NCBI GenBank assembly: GCA_963691815.1
Contig: OY829667.1
Span: 9,954,821 to 10,018,820 of the forward strand
From: Echiichthys vipera
Lineage: Eukaryota > Chordata > Actinopteri > Perciformes > Trachinidae
Direction: 5' to 3'
Length of the DNA: 64,000 nt
The notes beneath the pieces were generated by a model. The model was not told the origin of the DNA. It ran no database searches and saw nothing but the letters and a program-made list of their open reading frames with translations. Shown piece by piece: positions 44,970 to 64,000 of this stretch. A program made the translations under genes and the position numbers. Every line of letters begins with the position of its first letter. Position 1 is the first letter of the stretch.

Positions 44970-47224
44970 ACTCATGAGGTGAAAACAATACCAGCATCGC
45001 TGTCAGAGCTGGTAAATATTAACTTTTTGCACATTGTTAAAAAGACAATGACTGTGTCAGCAGTTTGTCAGCCTAATAGTTGAAACATACACAATCAAGA
45101 CATCAGAAGATTTGTGAAAGTGAGCAATCCTGTGCATGTTCTTGGTTGATCTAAAATGTAGTTGATGCATCTGGCAGTGAGAAAGAGGAAGAAGAAGGAT
45201 TACTGTTGCTGAGAGAAATCTGTTAGTAAGTGAACACATGACAGTCAGGGTTCCACTTTATTACACAGGCGTTCTCATGCATTTCTGTGTTGCAACCGCT
45301 TCCTTTAGATTTCAATTAAAGCTCTTTTCTCTGTGATCCACATATTATTTGTGGCTCTTTTTTAACTATGTGTGAAGGATTGTGAGTAATTCAGTACTCT
45401 TGAATTTCTTTAGACTCTCTTGAACCTAGCCAAGTCTTAAATTAGCTTTTTTTATTATTATAGAGCAGGTGGAGGTTATGTATAAATACTGGGAAAAACC
45501 CTTAAACGCTGACCAATCAGAGCAGACTGGGCTTTTTGAGGAGGGGGTCTTAAAGAGACAGGCGCTAAAACGGAGCGTTTCAGACAGAGGGTGAATACAG
45601 GTATACAGGTGTATTCAGACAGACAGGATGTAACATTACTAAAAATAAGCATAATATGGCAAAATTGCACTTCAAACAGACAAACAAGCAGAAAACAATA
45701 AAAAAAGAGGGAAATGGAACAGCAGAAAAACTGAATTTCCTTTGGGATCAATACAGTTTATCTATCTACCTACCTGTTTTTATAAAGACTTTCTTTTTAC
45801 CGCTGAAACTGAAGCCACTGCTGTAAACTGCCCGGTGAAAACCTCACTAATGAGTCCAGTTTGCTCTGGTCAGAGAAGAGTCTGCAGCTGTTGAATTCAC
45901 GGCCAAATAAACACTGTTATCAGGGGATTGTGCCGTTTTAAAAACATCATTTTAAGAGAGCGTTTAAGATGTAAGTGTGACGGCAACAACAAGTGAAAAA
46001 CCACCAGGGCAATGACTGTATAGCTATTGGCTGTAAAAGTGCCCCTTATCTCCTCTGTGGTTTCAGTAATAAGTAGCTTATTGGCTCTGCTGCCCCGGCA
46101 GTGAAAAGCAGGATGATCCACGGTAAACACACGCGCTCTCTCACACACTTACGAGCGTAGAGCGGCTGTTATCAACCAGCGAACACAGATCACGGCTTCC
46201 TCTGTGGCAACGATGACCTGAGTGTTTGCTTCTGCATTCTTTTATTTCCTGTCTTGTCCGAAGGTAAGAGCTTGGAGCCTGTACTTGGCCGAGACATCTG
46301 ATCAGGAAGCAGCTTTTTAGTACTTGGGGTTTTTAATGTATTATATTAAATTTGGTTAATGTTTCAGGGTTAAAATGAATTGCTGATGTAGTTGACTGTT
46401 TTCCAGGTTACCCGGATCCTTACAACAACGCTCCCTACCCCATGCCCCAGCACGGCGGCCACTCTGTAGCTCCTTATCCAGTTCCTCAGGGCGGGTACGG
46501 AGACCCCGGTCAAGCCCCTGCACCGGGCTTCAACATGGACTACAATCAAGGCCAACCTCCTGTCATGTATCAGCCTGGTGCGGTCGGCCCAGGCCCAGTT
46601 CCAGGCCCGGAGTACGGTGCCCCTGCGGGAGGGTTCTCCCAGGCCCCTGTCGGGGTCCCACCGGGGCTCGAGTACCTCACTCAGGTAGGATAGAGAAAGC
46701 AAAGAAAGACCTGCGGTCAGGGTCGTGCTGTCCTACCCGTTTAAAGTAATTCATATTCAAGTGTCTTTATCTTGAGCTAAAATGGATTATTCATGCGCCA
46801 CTCCTTCAGTTGTGGAATTTGTTCCTTCCCTGTTCATGTGCGCGCGGCTTGACTCATGGAAATTAGATAACAAGCTATGATTTAGATCGAACACCCATCA
46901 TCAGGTGTAACACCCTACTACTGCACTTTACATGTGAAATAAAACGTCACGTCTGAAAATAGTCATAGAATATATAAGACTCATGTAACTACATTTACTC
47001 TTGTTACTGTGATGAATTCAATGCCAGTCTGCTTTGCGTCAGAAAAAGCCAATTACGTTTACCCACTTAGTCATCACCGCCTTTTAACTTGTTCAGATCA
47101 CATTCAACATGGTTCTCTCTTAAAACAGGAACTCTGGCGTATTTATGCGTACATATTAAAGGGACTGTCATTGAGCAAGTTGCTTTGCAATGCAAACAAG
47201 GCAAATAGTGTGTGACTTTGCTTC

Positions 47225-47291
<67 letters not shown>

Positions 47292-47805
47292 ATAAGACTT
47301 TTAGATGGACATATTGTGCTGTGATGAACTTTTCCTCTCGTGTTTTTAGATTGACCAGATCCTGATCCATCAAAAAGTTGAACTCCTTGAAGGTACGACA
47401 TGTGACTTGTTCATCGAGTCATTTATAAGCAGCAAATAACCAGCAGCTGTCTGTTTCCGCTGCTCCTGCGAGCTATAAACTTCACAATATACTGTAAATC
47501 ATAATGATAAAATGACTTTGGAATTCTTTGCTTATCTACGCTTTTGTTATTCACCGTTTCCACCTGTTTTCCCTTCTCCCGCCCAGCATTCATCGGGTTT
47601 GAGACAAACAACCAGTACGAGATAAAGAACAGTCTGGGCCAGAAGATCTACAAGGCCAAAGAGAAGAACGACTGCTGCACCAGGAACTGCTGCGGCTCGC
47701 TGCGCAGCTTCGACATGAAGATAAAGGACAACATGGACAGGGAGGTCATCCGTCTCATACGGCCTTTCCGCTGCGTCTCCTGCTGGTGTCCCTGCTGCCT
47801 GCAAG

Positions 47806-47844
<39 letters not shown>

Positions 47845-50182
47845 TTTAATAGCCCCATATTAGATTGATTTACAACACCAATATTGTACCAGTTCAATAG
47901 TTCATTCAGCTCTAAATTGCTTATGGATGTACTCACTGTGCTTATGGATGAACACTGATAGCATGTTCCATTATTCATATTGTTAATATTTAACCATTAA
48001 TGATGGAGAGGAATGGACTATTACCTGCTAAATGAGTTGATTCATAGTTTAGCTTATTTGTCAGATTTTAAAAGTCCAGCGTGTCTTTCCAGAAACAATG
48101 TCCCGGTTACGCTGGGTAATTAGTTTGAACTATTAAACAACTATTCTTTACTAAACAAATAGTTCCTATGAAAACTGTTGACGTGCTGTGTAACAGGGTC
48201 ATCCTCTAACATCAGGAAGTTTACAACATTGTGGAGGCACTATAGAAAAATAGTAAATAAGGCATAAAGTTGCAGTTTTTTAATGTGAAATGAGCCCAGA
48301 TTAAAATGCATGCAATCAACACTGAGTGCAACAGCGCTGTTTCTGTGTTTGTGTGTGTTGGAGACGAAATTGAAATGAAAATTTAATGAAAAAAAAGTTA
48401 TGGTGTAATTCGGTTTGAGTATATCGGACTAAACTTGTAAATATAATTATATTGTAAACTTTTAAATGTGTATGGCATGACAGTAACAGTTGCCATGTTG
48501 CCATTTACAATGATTCTGAGAAATTAGCAACCAGTCTTGGCCTTTTGTTGGCAACAATGGGTATCCAATTTGAACATTTTAACAATAGGAACAGCAAGCA
48601 GCACAACATAAATAGTGTATATTTGTTGCACCATTGATATATAATGTTGTTATTCAGAATTTGAACCAGACGACTGAACATACCAAAGCTGCACGTGCGT
48701 TGGTGCGTTTAATCGTGTTTGCACAAGAATCTGTTTAGAGACAACAGCTAAGCAAATAAAGTTGTTTGACTGTGGGGTGAAAAGGTCAACTAACCCGTCA
48801 ACATCGCAAACTAATGTGCAAATTTATTTAACTGACAGAGAACCAGAGAAACCTGAATGAAAAACAAAAAGGACATTTGTACATTTTCATTATTCGGCTG
48901 ACGTATAACTTCATAATATCTTAGTTACTCAAAATAAGGTGAAAAAAAGCCATATTTTGATGCTAGTCTGGTAACCAGTCGAGCCCTATAATCATAAAAA
49001 CCTGCAGCCTTACAGCTCTCAGTGGCTCATATTTAGAGACTTGTGTCTTTCCTCCCTTCGCCTTGAGTTACTGTTGAATTGCTGAGTGGCGCATCGGTGT
49101 CTTTGTGCACCAGTCTGCTCAGACAGGGGTTTGTTAAGACCATGAATGGCTCTTTGTCTCTTCAGACTATCTCCTAGACTCCCCCGATCCTCTGCCATCC
49201 TTCCACCTCTGAGACCGTTCTCTCTGTTTAATCACATTGTTGGCGATCCGACTAAAGTACGTTCCCATTGGCCCGAACCCAAGCTGCTACAATCTCACAC
49301 TGCGGTTCTGTTTACTGGCCAGACAGGAGCCATGTGAGATGTATTACCGTTGTTATGTGGTGCCACAATGAAGTAGTCAGAGGTTCAATTATCAATCCTG
49401 ATGTCCCGTGTGACATGTTTGGCACGCTAACCCCATGATGTTATATTTATAGCTGTTAGCGTTAGCTCTCTGGGATAGCTTTTTTAATTTGTGTCTGTAA
49501 TTATGTTTCTGACCCACAGATGGAGGTCCAGGCACCGCCGGGCACCACCGTAGGCTACGTCAAACAGGACTGGCACCCTTGCCTGCCGAAATTTTCCATC
49601 CAGGGACCAAACAAGGAGACTGTGATGAAACTGGAGGGGCCCTGCTTTGCTTGCAACTGCTGTGGGGACGTCAACTTTGAGGTGGGGTCAGAGGATTGTT
49701 GTGTCTTTCCCCAAAATGTCAAACTATTTCTTTAAAAACCAGTTCCAGTCCAAAGTTGGCATTTTTTGGAAGCACCTCAACATGACAACATTGCATTATA
49801 GTATACTTGATAAACCTTCTTATACGTTGTTGCGGTTCTTGCTCTGCAGCTGAAGAGCACAGACAGTAGCAAGCCCATCGGTCGCATCAGCAAGCAGTGG
49901 AGTGGCCTTTTGAAGGAAGTCTTCACAGACACGGACAACTTTGGCATCCAGTTCCCGCTGGACTTGGACGTGAAGATGAAAGCTGTGCTCATGGGAGCCT
50001 GCTTCCTCATTGTGAGACTATTCCTAGTTTTTTCCACTTTTAAAAACACCATTTACATTTTCTTTGCTGCATCCGGCTTATCAGGTGATGAATTAATTTA
50101 TGCCTTTGTTGTCGCTTTGCAGGATTTCATGTTCTTCGAGAAGGTCGGGGAGGCCAACCAGCGCAGCTCGGTGTTTTCATAA
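42978..50182 (+). CDS. plscr3: Phospholipid scramblase, PLSCR3-type
   Basis: Seven coding exons: 42978-42990, 46407-46684, 47350-47392, 47587-47807, 49520-49681, 49850-50011, 50123-50182 (939 nt, 312 aa). Residues 1-97 form a Pro/Gly/Tyr-rich tail. The scramblase domain follows with PPGLEYLTQIDQILIHQKVE, FIGFETNNQYEIKNSLGQKI, a Cys cluster CVSCWCPCC (about 174-182, candidate palmitoylation), VGYVKQDWHPCLPKFSIQ, the EF-hand-like calcium loop DTDNFGIQFPLDLD (266-279) and a C-terminal hydrophobic helix VKMKAVLMGACFLIDFMFF. Scramblases of this family bind Ca2+ and have been linked to bilayer lipid movement; human PLSCR3 is mitochondrial and acts on cardiolipin. The PLSCR3 assignment rests on its neighbour tnk1. 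Paralog suffix unknown. The exon 4 donor lies in a (GT)17 tract. Confidence 0.92.
44320..44838. mobile_element. hAT-like nonautonomous element in scramblase intron 1
   Basis: Ends resemble the common fish element: left CAGTGGTGTAAGAAGAAC (from 44325), right GTACTTAGTTACTTTCCAAC. The 8-bp sequence TAAACACT flanks it on both sides (44312-44319 and 44839-44846). Five extra bases lie between the left duplication and the TIR, so the boundary is not fully clean. No ORF. Confidence 0.6.
44915..44967. repeat. (AC)n microsatellite
   Basis: About 26 AC units with one CCC interruption. Confidence 0.95.
45478..45670 (+). repeat. Local dispersed repeat family, copy 1
   Basis: TGACCAATCAGAGCAGACTG, GGGGGTCTTAAAGAGACAGG and ACGGAGCGTTTCAGACAGAG recur at 52565-52822 and 57463-57800 and inverted at 59197-60033. 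Truncated copy. Confidence 0.7.
47225..47291. repeat. (TG)n(AG)n microsatellite
   Basis: TG tract followed by AG tract, 59 bp before scramblase exon 3. Confidence 0.95.
47808..47841. repeat. (GT)17 microsatellite at a splice donor
   Basis: Begins exactly at the exon 4/intron 4 boundary of the scramblase. The first GT is the donor dinucleotide. Confidence 0.9.
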
Positions 50183-50696
50183 CAGAGGAAAACAAGCAAG
50201 TGCCAGATATGCATTCTCTGTTCATGTACTTTTGTTTATTAAATCCTTCATTCACCAGATTCCAGCCATAATGGTGCCTATCCGAGGTTAATTTTATACA
50301 CACAGACCAAAAAACATGTGATTCCAGATGCCTTCTAATGATTGTTTTTTAAGTCCATCCTACTCAACCCAAAGTGACTGAAACTAGCTGCCGTGTTACC
50401 AGGGTTCTTTACACTCCATACAGTTGTCTTATCCAAGTGAATGAACGTACCGTGATTTAATACCAGCCAAAGAAATCCAATCTTATAGTCCCAACTCAAT
50501 GTCTTTTTCAGTGCCCACACATAGAAATGAGAGTGGGAACATATACATGTTTAAATGTGCGTTATGCTACACTGGCAGTAACATTTCATATTTATGCCGT
50601 ATGTTTGTATTTTATAATCACACTTAGATTTCATAGGTTTAGTGTAAGTGCAATACTGTCGATGTAGTCGCTGTATTCATTGTCCTGTATTTTTAG

Positions 50697-51065
50697 CCAT
50701 GCTAGCAGTTAGCAGATACTTTGTGTTTTGTACTAATTAGCAAATGTTAGCATGCGAACACGCTAAACTAAGATGGTGAACATTATACCTGTTGAGCAGC
50801 TGAATGTTAGCATTGTCATTGTGAGCAATTTAGCATGCTGACATTAGCATTTAGCTCAAAACACTGCTGTGCCTAAACAGCCGCACAGAGCGACTAGCAC
50901 TTTGTATTTTTAGCTATGTTAGCAGATACTTTGTGTTAGCAAACATTAGCATATCAACAAGCTATACTAAGATGTTTAAAGTTAAACCTGCTCAACAGCT
51001 GAATGTTAACATTGTCATGGTGAGCATACAGTCATTAGCAATTAGCTCAAAGCACTGCTGTGTGG
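50697..51065 (+). repeat. Two tandem copies of a fish interspersed repeat
   Basis: Copy 1 (about 50697-50875) and copy 2 (about 50905-51065) share GTTAGCAGATACTTTGTGTT, CAGCTGAATGTTA, GTCATTGTGAGCA-like and TTAGCTCAAAACACTGCTGTG-type wording. This AGC/TAGC-rich repeat is common in teleosts. It lies in the scramblase 3' UTR if the distal poly(A) signal is used. Confidence 0.65.
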
Positions 51066-51638
51066 CTACAATAAATGTAAACGCTTTATATAAAACCTGA
51101 ACTTTCAACATAGTAAACACGCTGTCATTATTGAGCTTATATAGGGAAGTGGTTGTTGTGTAAACACCTTTTAGTCGAGTTGACACATGCTAGCAGTATT
51201 TACCAAAGTGCTCTTTCTCTACCTCTCAGCTGCCTTTCTAAGTGATTAATGATGTAACAACACTGTAGCATAGGCTAAAGTGTCACTGCCCTCATGCTCC
51301 CTCTGTGGTTTAGTGGTCGCCTTGGAGGCTGGTGCCACTGCCAAACCTCGCCCTTTGATTCCTCCAGATACCACTGCCTTTGAACATGTGTCAGTGTCAT
51401 GATACTGGAGAGACAAAGAGTGTGTTGCTTAGGGTTAAGAGGCGGAGAAACCTGAGTAAAGGAGGAATAGAAAGAAATCCGAAAGCAGAAGTCAATGTCA
51501 GTGAACGTTTTTCTGACCCCACAGTGGTTGGAAAACCCCCGTCAGTGGTAGGTTTAAGAAAACTAGTGGGTTTTCTGTAGTTGTTCAGAAAGAGACCTGA
51601 ATGTTAACTTGTTGTGTGAAGTCTGTTCGCTGTGCATC

Positions 51639-51644
51639 AATAAA
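51639..51644 (+). terminator. Candidate scramblase polyadenylation signal
   Basis: AATAAA about 1.46 kb past the stop codon. No clean AATAAA was noted nearer the stop. Confidence 0.45.
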
Positions 51645-51659
51645 AAAAATGGCAGGTTA

Positions 51660-52985
51660 ATGTTTCCTATTGCTGTTCAATGGAACTCACTGCTCTGCAC
51701 TTAACAATCGTTCTTGTTTTCATCGTTCTCGTGAGAGAACATGGGTGTGCCTCCTGTGAGGCTCTGTTGCCACTAGTGCTCTCAAATGCAGCTCTCTTAC
51801 ACTGTCAGTAACTAAATGTGTCATATATATATACTGTACATTATTTGTGCATTGTGTCAGTTTGATGTTCATCTGCAGCACTTACATTTAAAAATCAGTT
51901 ATAGCTGCAGCAGGCAGATTCCTGCATGTATCAACATTTATACCATTTTGATGTCTCTTGTGATTGTGAATGACATTTTTTACAGAAACAAAATAACCCT
52001 GTACTTCAGAAATAAAACAAATGCCATATTAAGCCGTCGTTATAGTGTTGTTTTGTGTTCTTCTGCTGTACTGATTGGTCAGAGAAGTTATGGGAAGTCC
52101 CTCGGAAAGTCTAAATGTGGGACATCTGGTTTCACTTGGAAAAAAATGATCCTTGCTTCAGAGGGAAATCCTGTCTCTCATTCTCTGGAACAACATCAGC
52201 CAAAGTCCACTTCCACTGGAACTCTGCTCCACTTTAGTTACTGGGTAACTTCTCAACACAACCTGCCCTTTATTGGTGACAATATCAGCGTTTCTTTATC
52301 AAAAGCTTTTACCCATGCCCTACTTCAGAGGATTTGGGTATAGGAGGCCATCCCTCTCCTCCCTGGTCACATTGAATAACAAACTGCTCCACCCTCTGGG
52401 GAAAAGGGGGGATTACAAGCATAGTACTTATGGATGTCTGTACATCCATTTGTGCCACAATACTCCTGGGAGATAACTCAAATGTCAATTGACATCCCAT
52501 AATATACAATCTAACAGTCACGATTCAGTTGCTTTAATGAAAACTGAATTTAAACGAGCAGTCATGAATTCTGTACAGTTGTGATGTCACAACTATGATA
52601 TCTTTAGGTATAAAATGCTCTTAGTCATTCCCAGGCTGCAGGAGGGGTGCAGAGACCCTAAATCACTGACCAATCAGAGCAGACTGGGCTTTTTCAGGAG
52701 GGGGTCTTAACGAGTAAGGCGCTAATACGGAGCGTTTCTGAACATTAAAGCATGTAAACATGTTCTAGTAGAAACCCAAAATACAAGTTTGAACCTGAAA
52801 ATGAGAAGAATAGTTGACCTTTAAGTCACATCCAATTACGAAGAGAAATAGTCCACGACGCTTTGATCAGGCCAATGGGATGCTTTGAATTTAAATACAG
52901 TAATACAATAAGAAACTTAATCTTTCTGAGAGTAACATGTGCTCTAACAGACTGCACAACTGCTCATATTATCATGCAGCAGCTC
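51660..52985. other. Intergenic gap between convergent genes
   Basis: Between the scramblase and tnk1 3' ends. It holds a copy of the local repeat family at 52565-52822. A 175-codon frame at 51816-52343 has no recognisable domain, and a low-complexity start makes it unlikely to be a gene. Confidence 0.5.
52565..52822 (+). repeat. Local dispersed repeat family, copy 2
   Basis: Shares TTGTGATGTCACAACTATGA-like, TGACCAATCAGAGCAGACTG and GCATGTAAACATGTTCTAGT wording with the other copies and ends in GACCTTTAA. Confidence 0.7.
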
Positions 52986-53006
52986 AGACCATTAAGACCA
53001 GATCAT

Positions 53007-53012
53007 TTTATT
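53007..53012 (-). terminator. Candidate tnk1 polyadenylation signal
   Basis: AATAAA on the minus strand, 267 bp beyond the tnk1 stop codon. Confidence 0.55.
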
Positions 53013-53278
53013 CAATAAACAATCATTTCTAATACAATATATACAAATTCAGGAAGTTACAAAAACTATTTGCAAAAAGCACATACCGTCTAAAAGTACA
53101 AAAAACATATTTTTGCTAAATTCTTTTTTACATTCAAACAGCTTCACTCTTCTACTTTTATAAGCACTGGACCGTCCTTTCGTTCTCATATCAAGGTGTT
53201 CAGTGAAAGTTGTATTGGGCAGATTCCAGTGCTAGGAAAAGTCAACCATCGATGCCTTAATAAAGCCCCGGAATCACT

Positions 53279-62949
<9,671 letters not shown>

Positions 62950-62969
62950 CACCCGGCCGACCTGCCTTC

Positions 62970-64000
62970 AGGGTCAAAGGTTTTTACAACACGCCTTTAG
63001 TGTATGTTTTTGTTCAGTACATGTAAATTCTTTAGATTAAACCTCCTTGATCTTTGTTTTTGTTCATTAAAACTTCACAATTAGAACAAACTAATCACTC
63101 AAAATCATGTTTTCCAGTCTGCGGCTCAACGACAAAACCCAAAGACACAATTACGAACCAGTGCTGTCGGACTCTTCCCCATCTCATTAAAGAGCATTGC
63201 TCCCACTTGGGCCTTGTTTGGTTACCATGGAGACCTAACAAAAAGCCCTTAGTGTGGGATGGCAGAGGGGGATTGTTCAGCTTTAAGCCGTGTGCCAACT
63301 TTTTAAAGTTGTTTGTTGGTGCCCTGCGAGAGGGAATATGATCTCATTTACTCACTGCTGATTATATTTACTATACTCTATCTTACAGCTTTTATAACCA
63401 ACACAACATGAAAGGCAGGCAGTACTCAAATGAAAACAAGAATCAGATAAGAGAAGTGGTGAAAGATGACACAAGAAGTGAAATGAGAGGAACAGGTGGA
63501 TGACGGGACAGGAAACAAAAACAGGCATAAAGGATTCCTCAGAAGCATGAACGAGTAGGTTCAGTAACAGTGACGTGACTCAATTTGAGCCTCTGAGGCG
63601 ACGATCCTGCAGGGGAATGTGGCGGAAACATTAACTGTCTGCGTTTTTCAGGGGCACCCGTTGGACAGGATTGTGTTCACGCAGGATTTATGTCACTGCT
63701 GAAGTGTTAAGAGCAGCGTCACAGCTCTTTTAAGGCGGACTGGAGCTTCATTTTCACTGTAAACTCAACTATTGCCATTCTTATTTGCATTAACTACTTT
63801 GTTGTTGATAATTAAGCCACTGAATTGGAGTTTCCTGAGTCACAGGTGCAATAACAAGGACGGTTAAGTTTGCATAACTTCCTTATTGCTAAAAAAAAAA
63901 ATCAAACTCAGCAAATTCTTCTTTTGTTGACTTCTTCTCTTTTAGCGTTACTCGAGGGTTGTGCAGCCATAAATCCACTGCTTATCAGCCCAGCAGGTAC
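62970..64000. other. Upstream of tnk1 ATG exon, nothing coding seen
   Basis: Probably intron between 5' UTR exons or upstream DNA of tnk1. Short frames on both strands near 63054-63341 are complementary shadows without domain content. Confidence 0.45.

Noticed and set aside
47547..47978. A 143-codon minus-strand frame
   Set aside because: Antisense of scramblase exon 4 plus the (GT)n tract.
51816..52343. A 175-codon plus-strand frame between the scramblase and tnk1
   Set aside because: No domain, biased composition, no splice partners, and located between two 3' ends.

Overview
This window is nuclear DNA from a ray-finned fish, most likely a spiny-rayed teleost. The evidence is compact multi-exon genes with GT-AG introns, long CA/TA/TGTC microsatellites, and many fish-type interspersed repeats (tRNA-headed SINEs, hAT-like and Tc1-like miniature elements, LINE tails). 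There are no bacterial features. I rebuilt seven protein-coding genes exon by exon. In each one the splice phases and the total length close on an open frame.

Layout: 1-4490 is repeat debris (LINE endonuclease, Ty3/gypsy RT, LINE tail, three SINE-like copies). 4490-8400 is gabarap (minus). 8400-12715 is intergenic and repeat-bearing. 12715-21370 is ctdnep1 (minus, 8 exons). 21900-23870 is mostly AT-rich tandem DNA and repeats. 23882-26331 is elp5 (minus, 8 exons). 28340-33820 is phf23 (plus, 5 exons), divergent from elp5. 34081-35857 is a small unrecognised 5-exon gene (minus), convergent with phf23. 35860-41900 is intergenic, with CA/TA tracts, a 25-bp minisatellite and repeats. 42978-51645 is a phospholipid scramblase of PLSCR3 type (plus, 7 coding exons). 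52985-62963 is tnk1 (minus, 13 coding exons), convergent with the scramblase. 62970-64000 shows nothing coding.

The set GABARAP, CTDNEP1, ELP5, PHF23, PLSCR3 and TNK1 is, from memory, the gene content of human chromosome 17p13.1, so this looks like an ancient conserved block with local rearrangement. The genes do not form a pathway. GABARAP (autophagosome conjugation) and PHF23 (reported autophagy inhibitor) share a theme. CTDNEP1 acts at the nuclear envelope on lipin, ELP5 belongs to the Elongator tRNA-modification complex, PLSCR3 is a lipid scramblase and TNK1 is an ACK-family tyrosine kinase.

Points most worth following: paired ZNF143-like motifs with nearly identical geometry upstream of both elp5 and phf23; a (GT)17 microsatellite that itself supplies the splice donor of scramblase exon 4; a GC-AG intron and an extended C-terminus in gabarap; a stop codon fused to a polyadenylation signal in the unrecognised gene; a 28-copy 25-bp minisatellite; and a near-palindromic element of about 420 bp in tnk1. 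I found no evidence for a wholly new multi-gene system.
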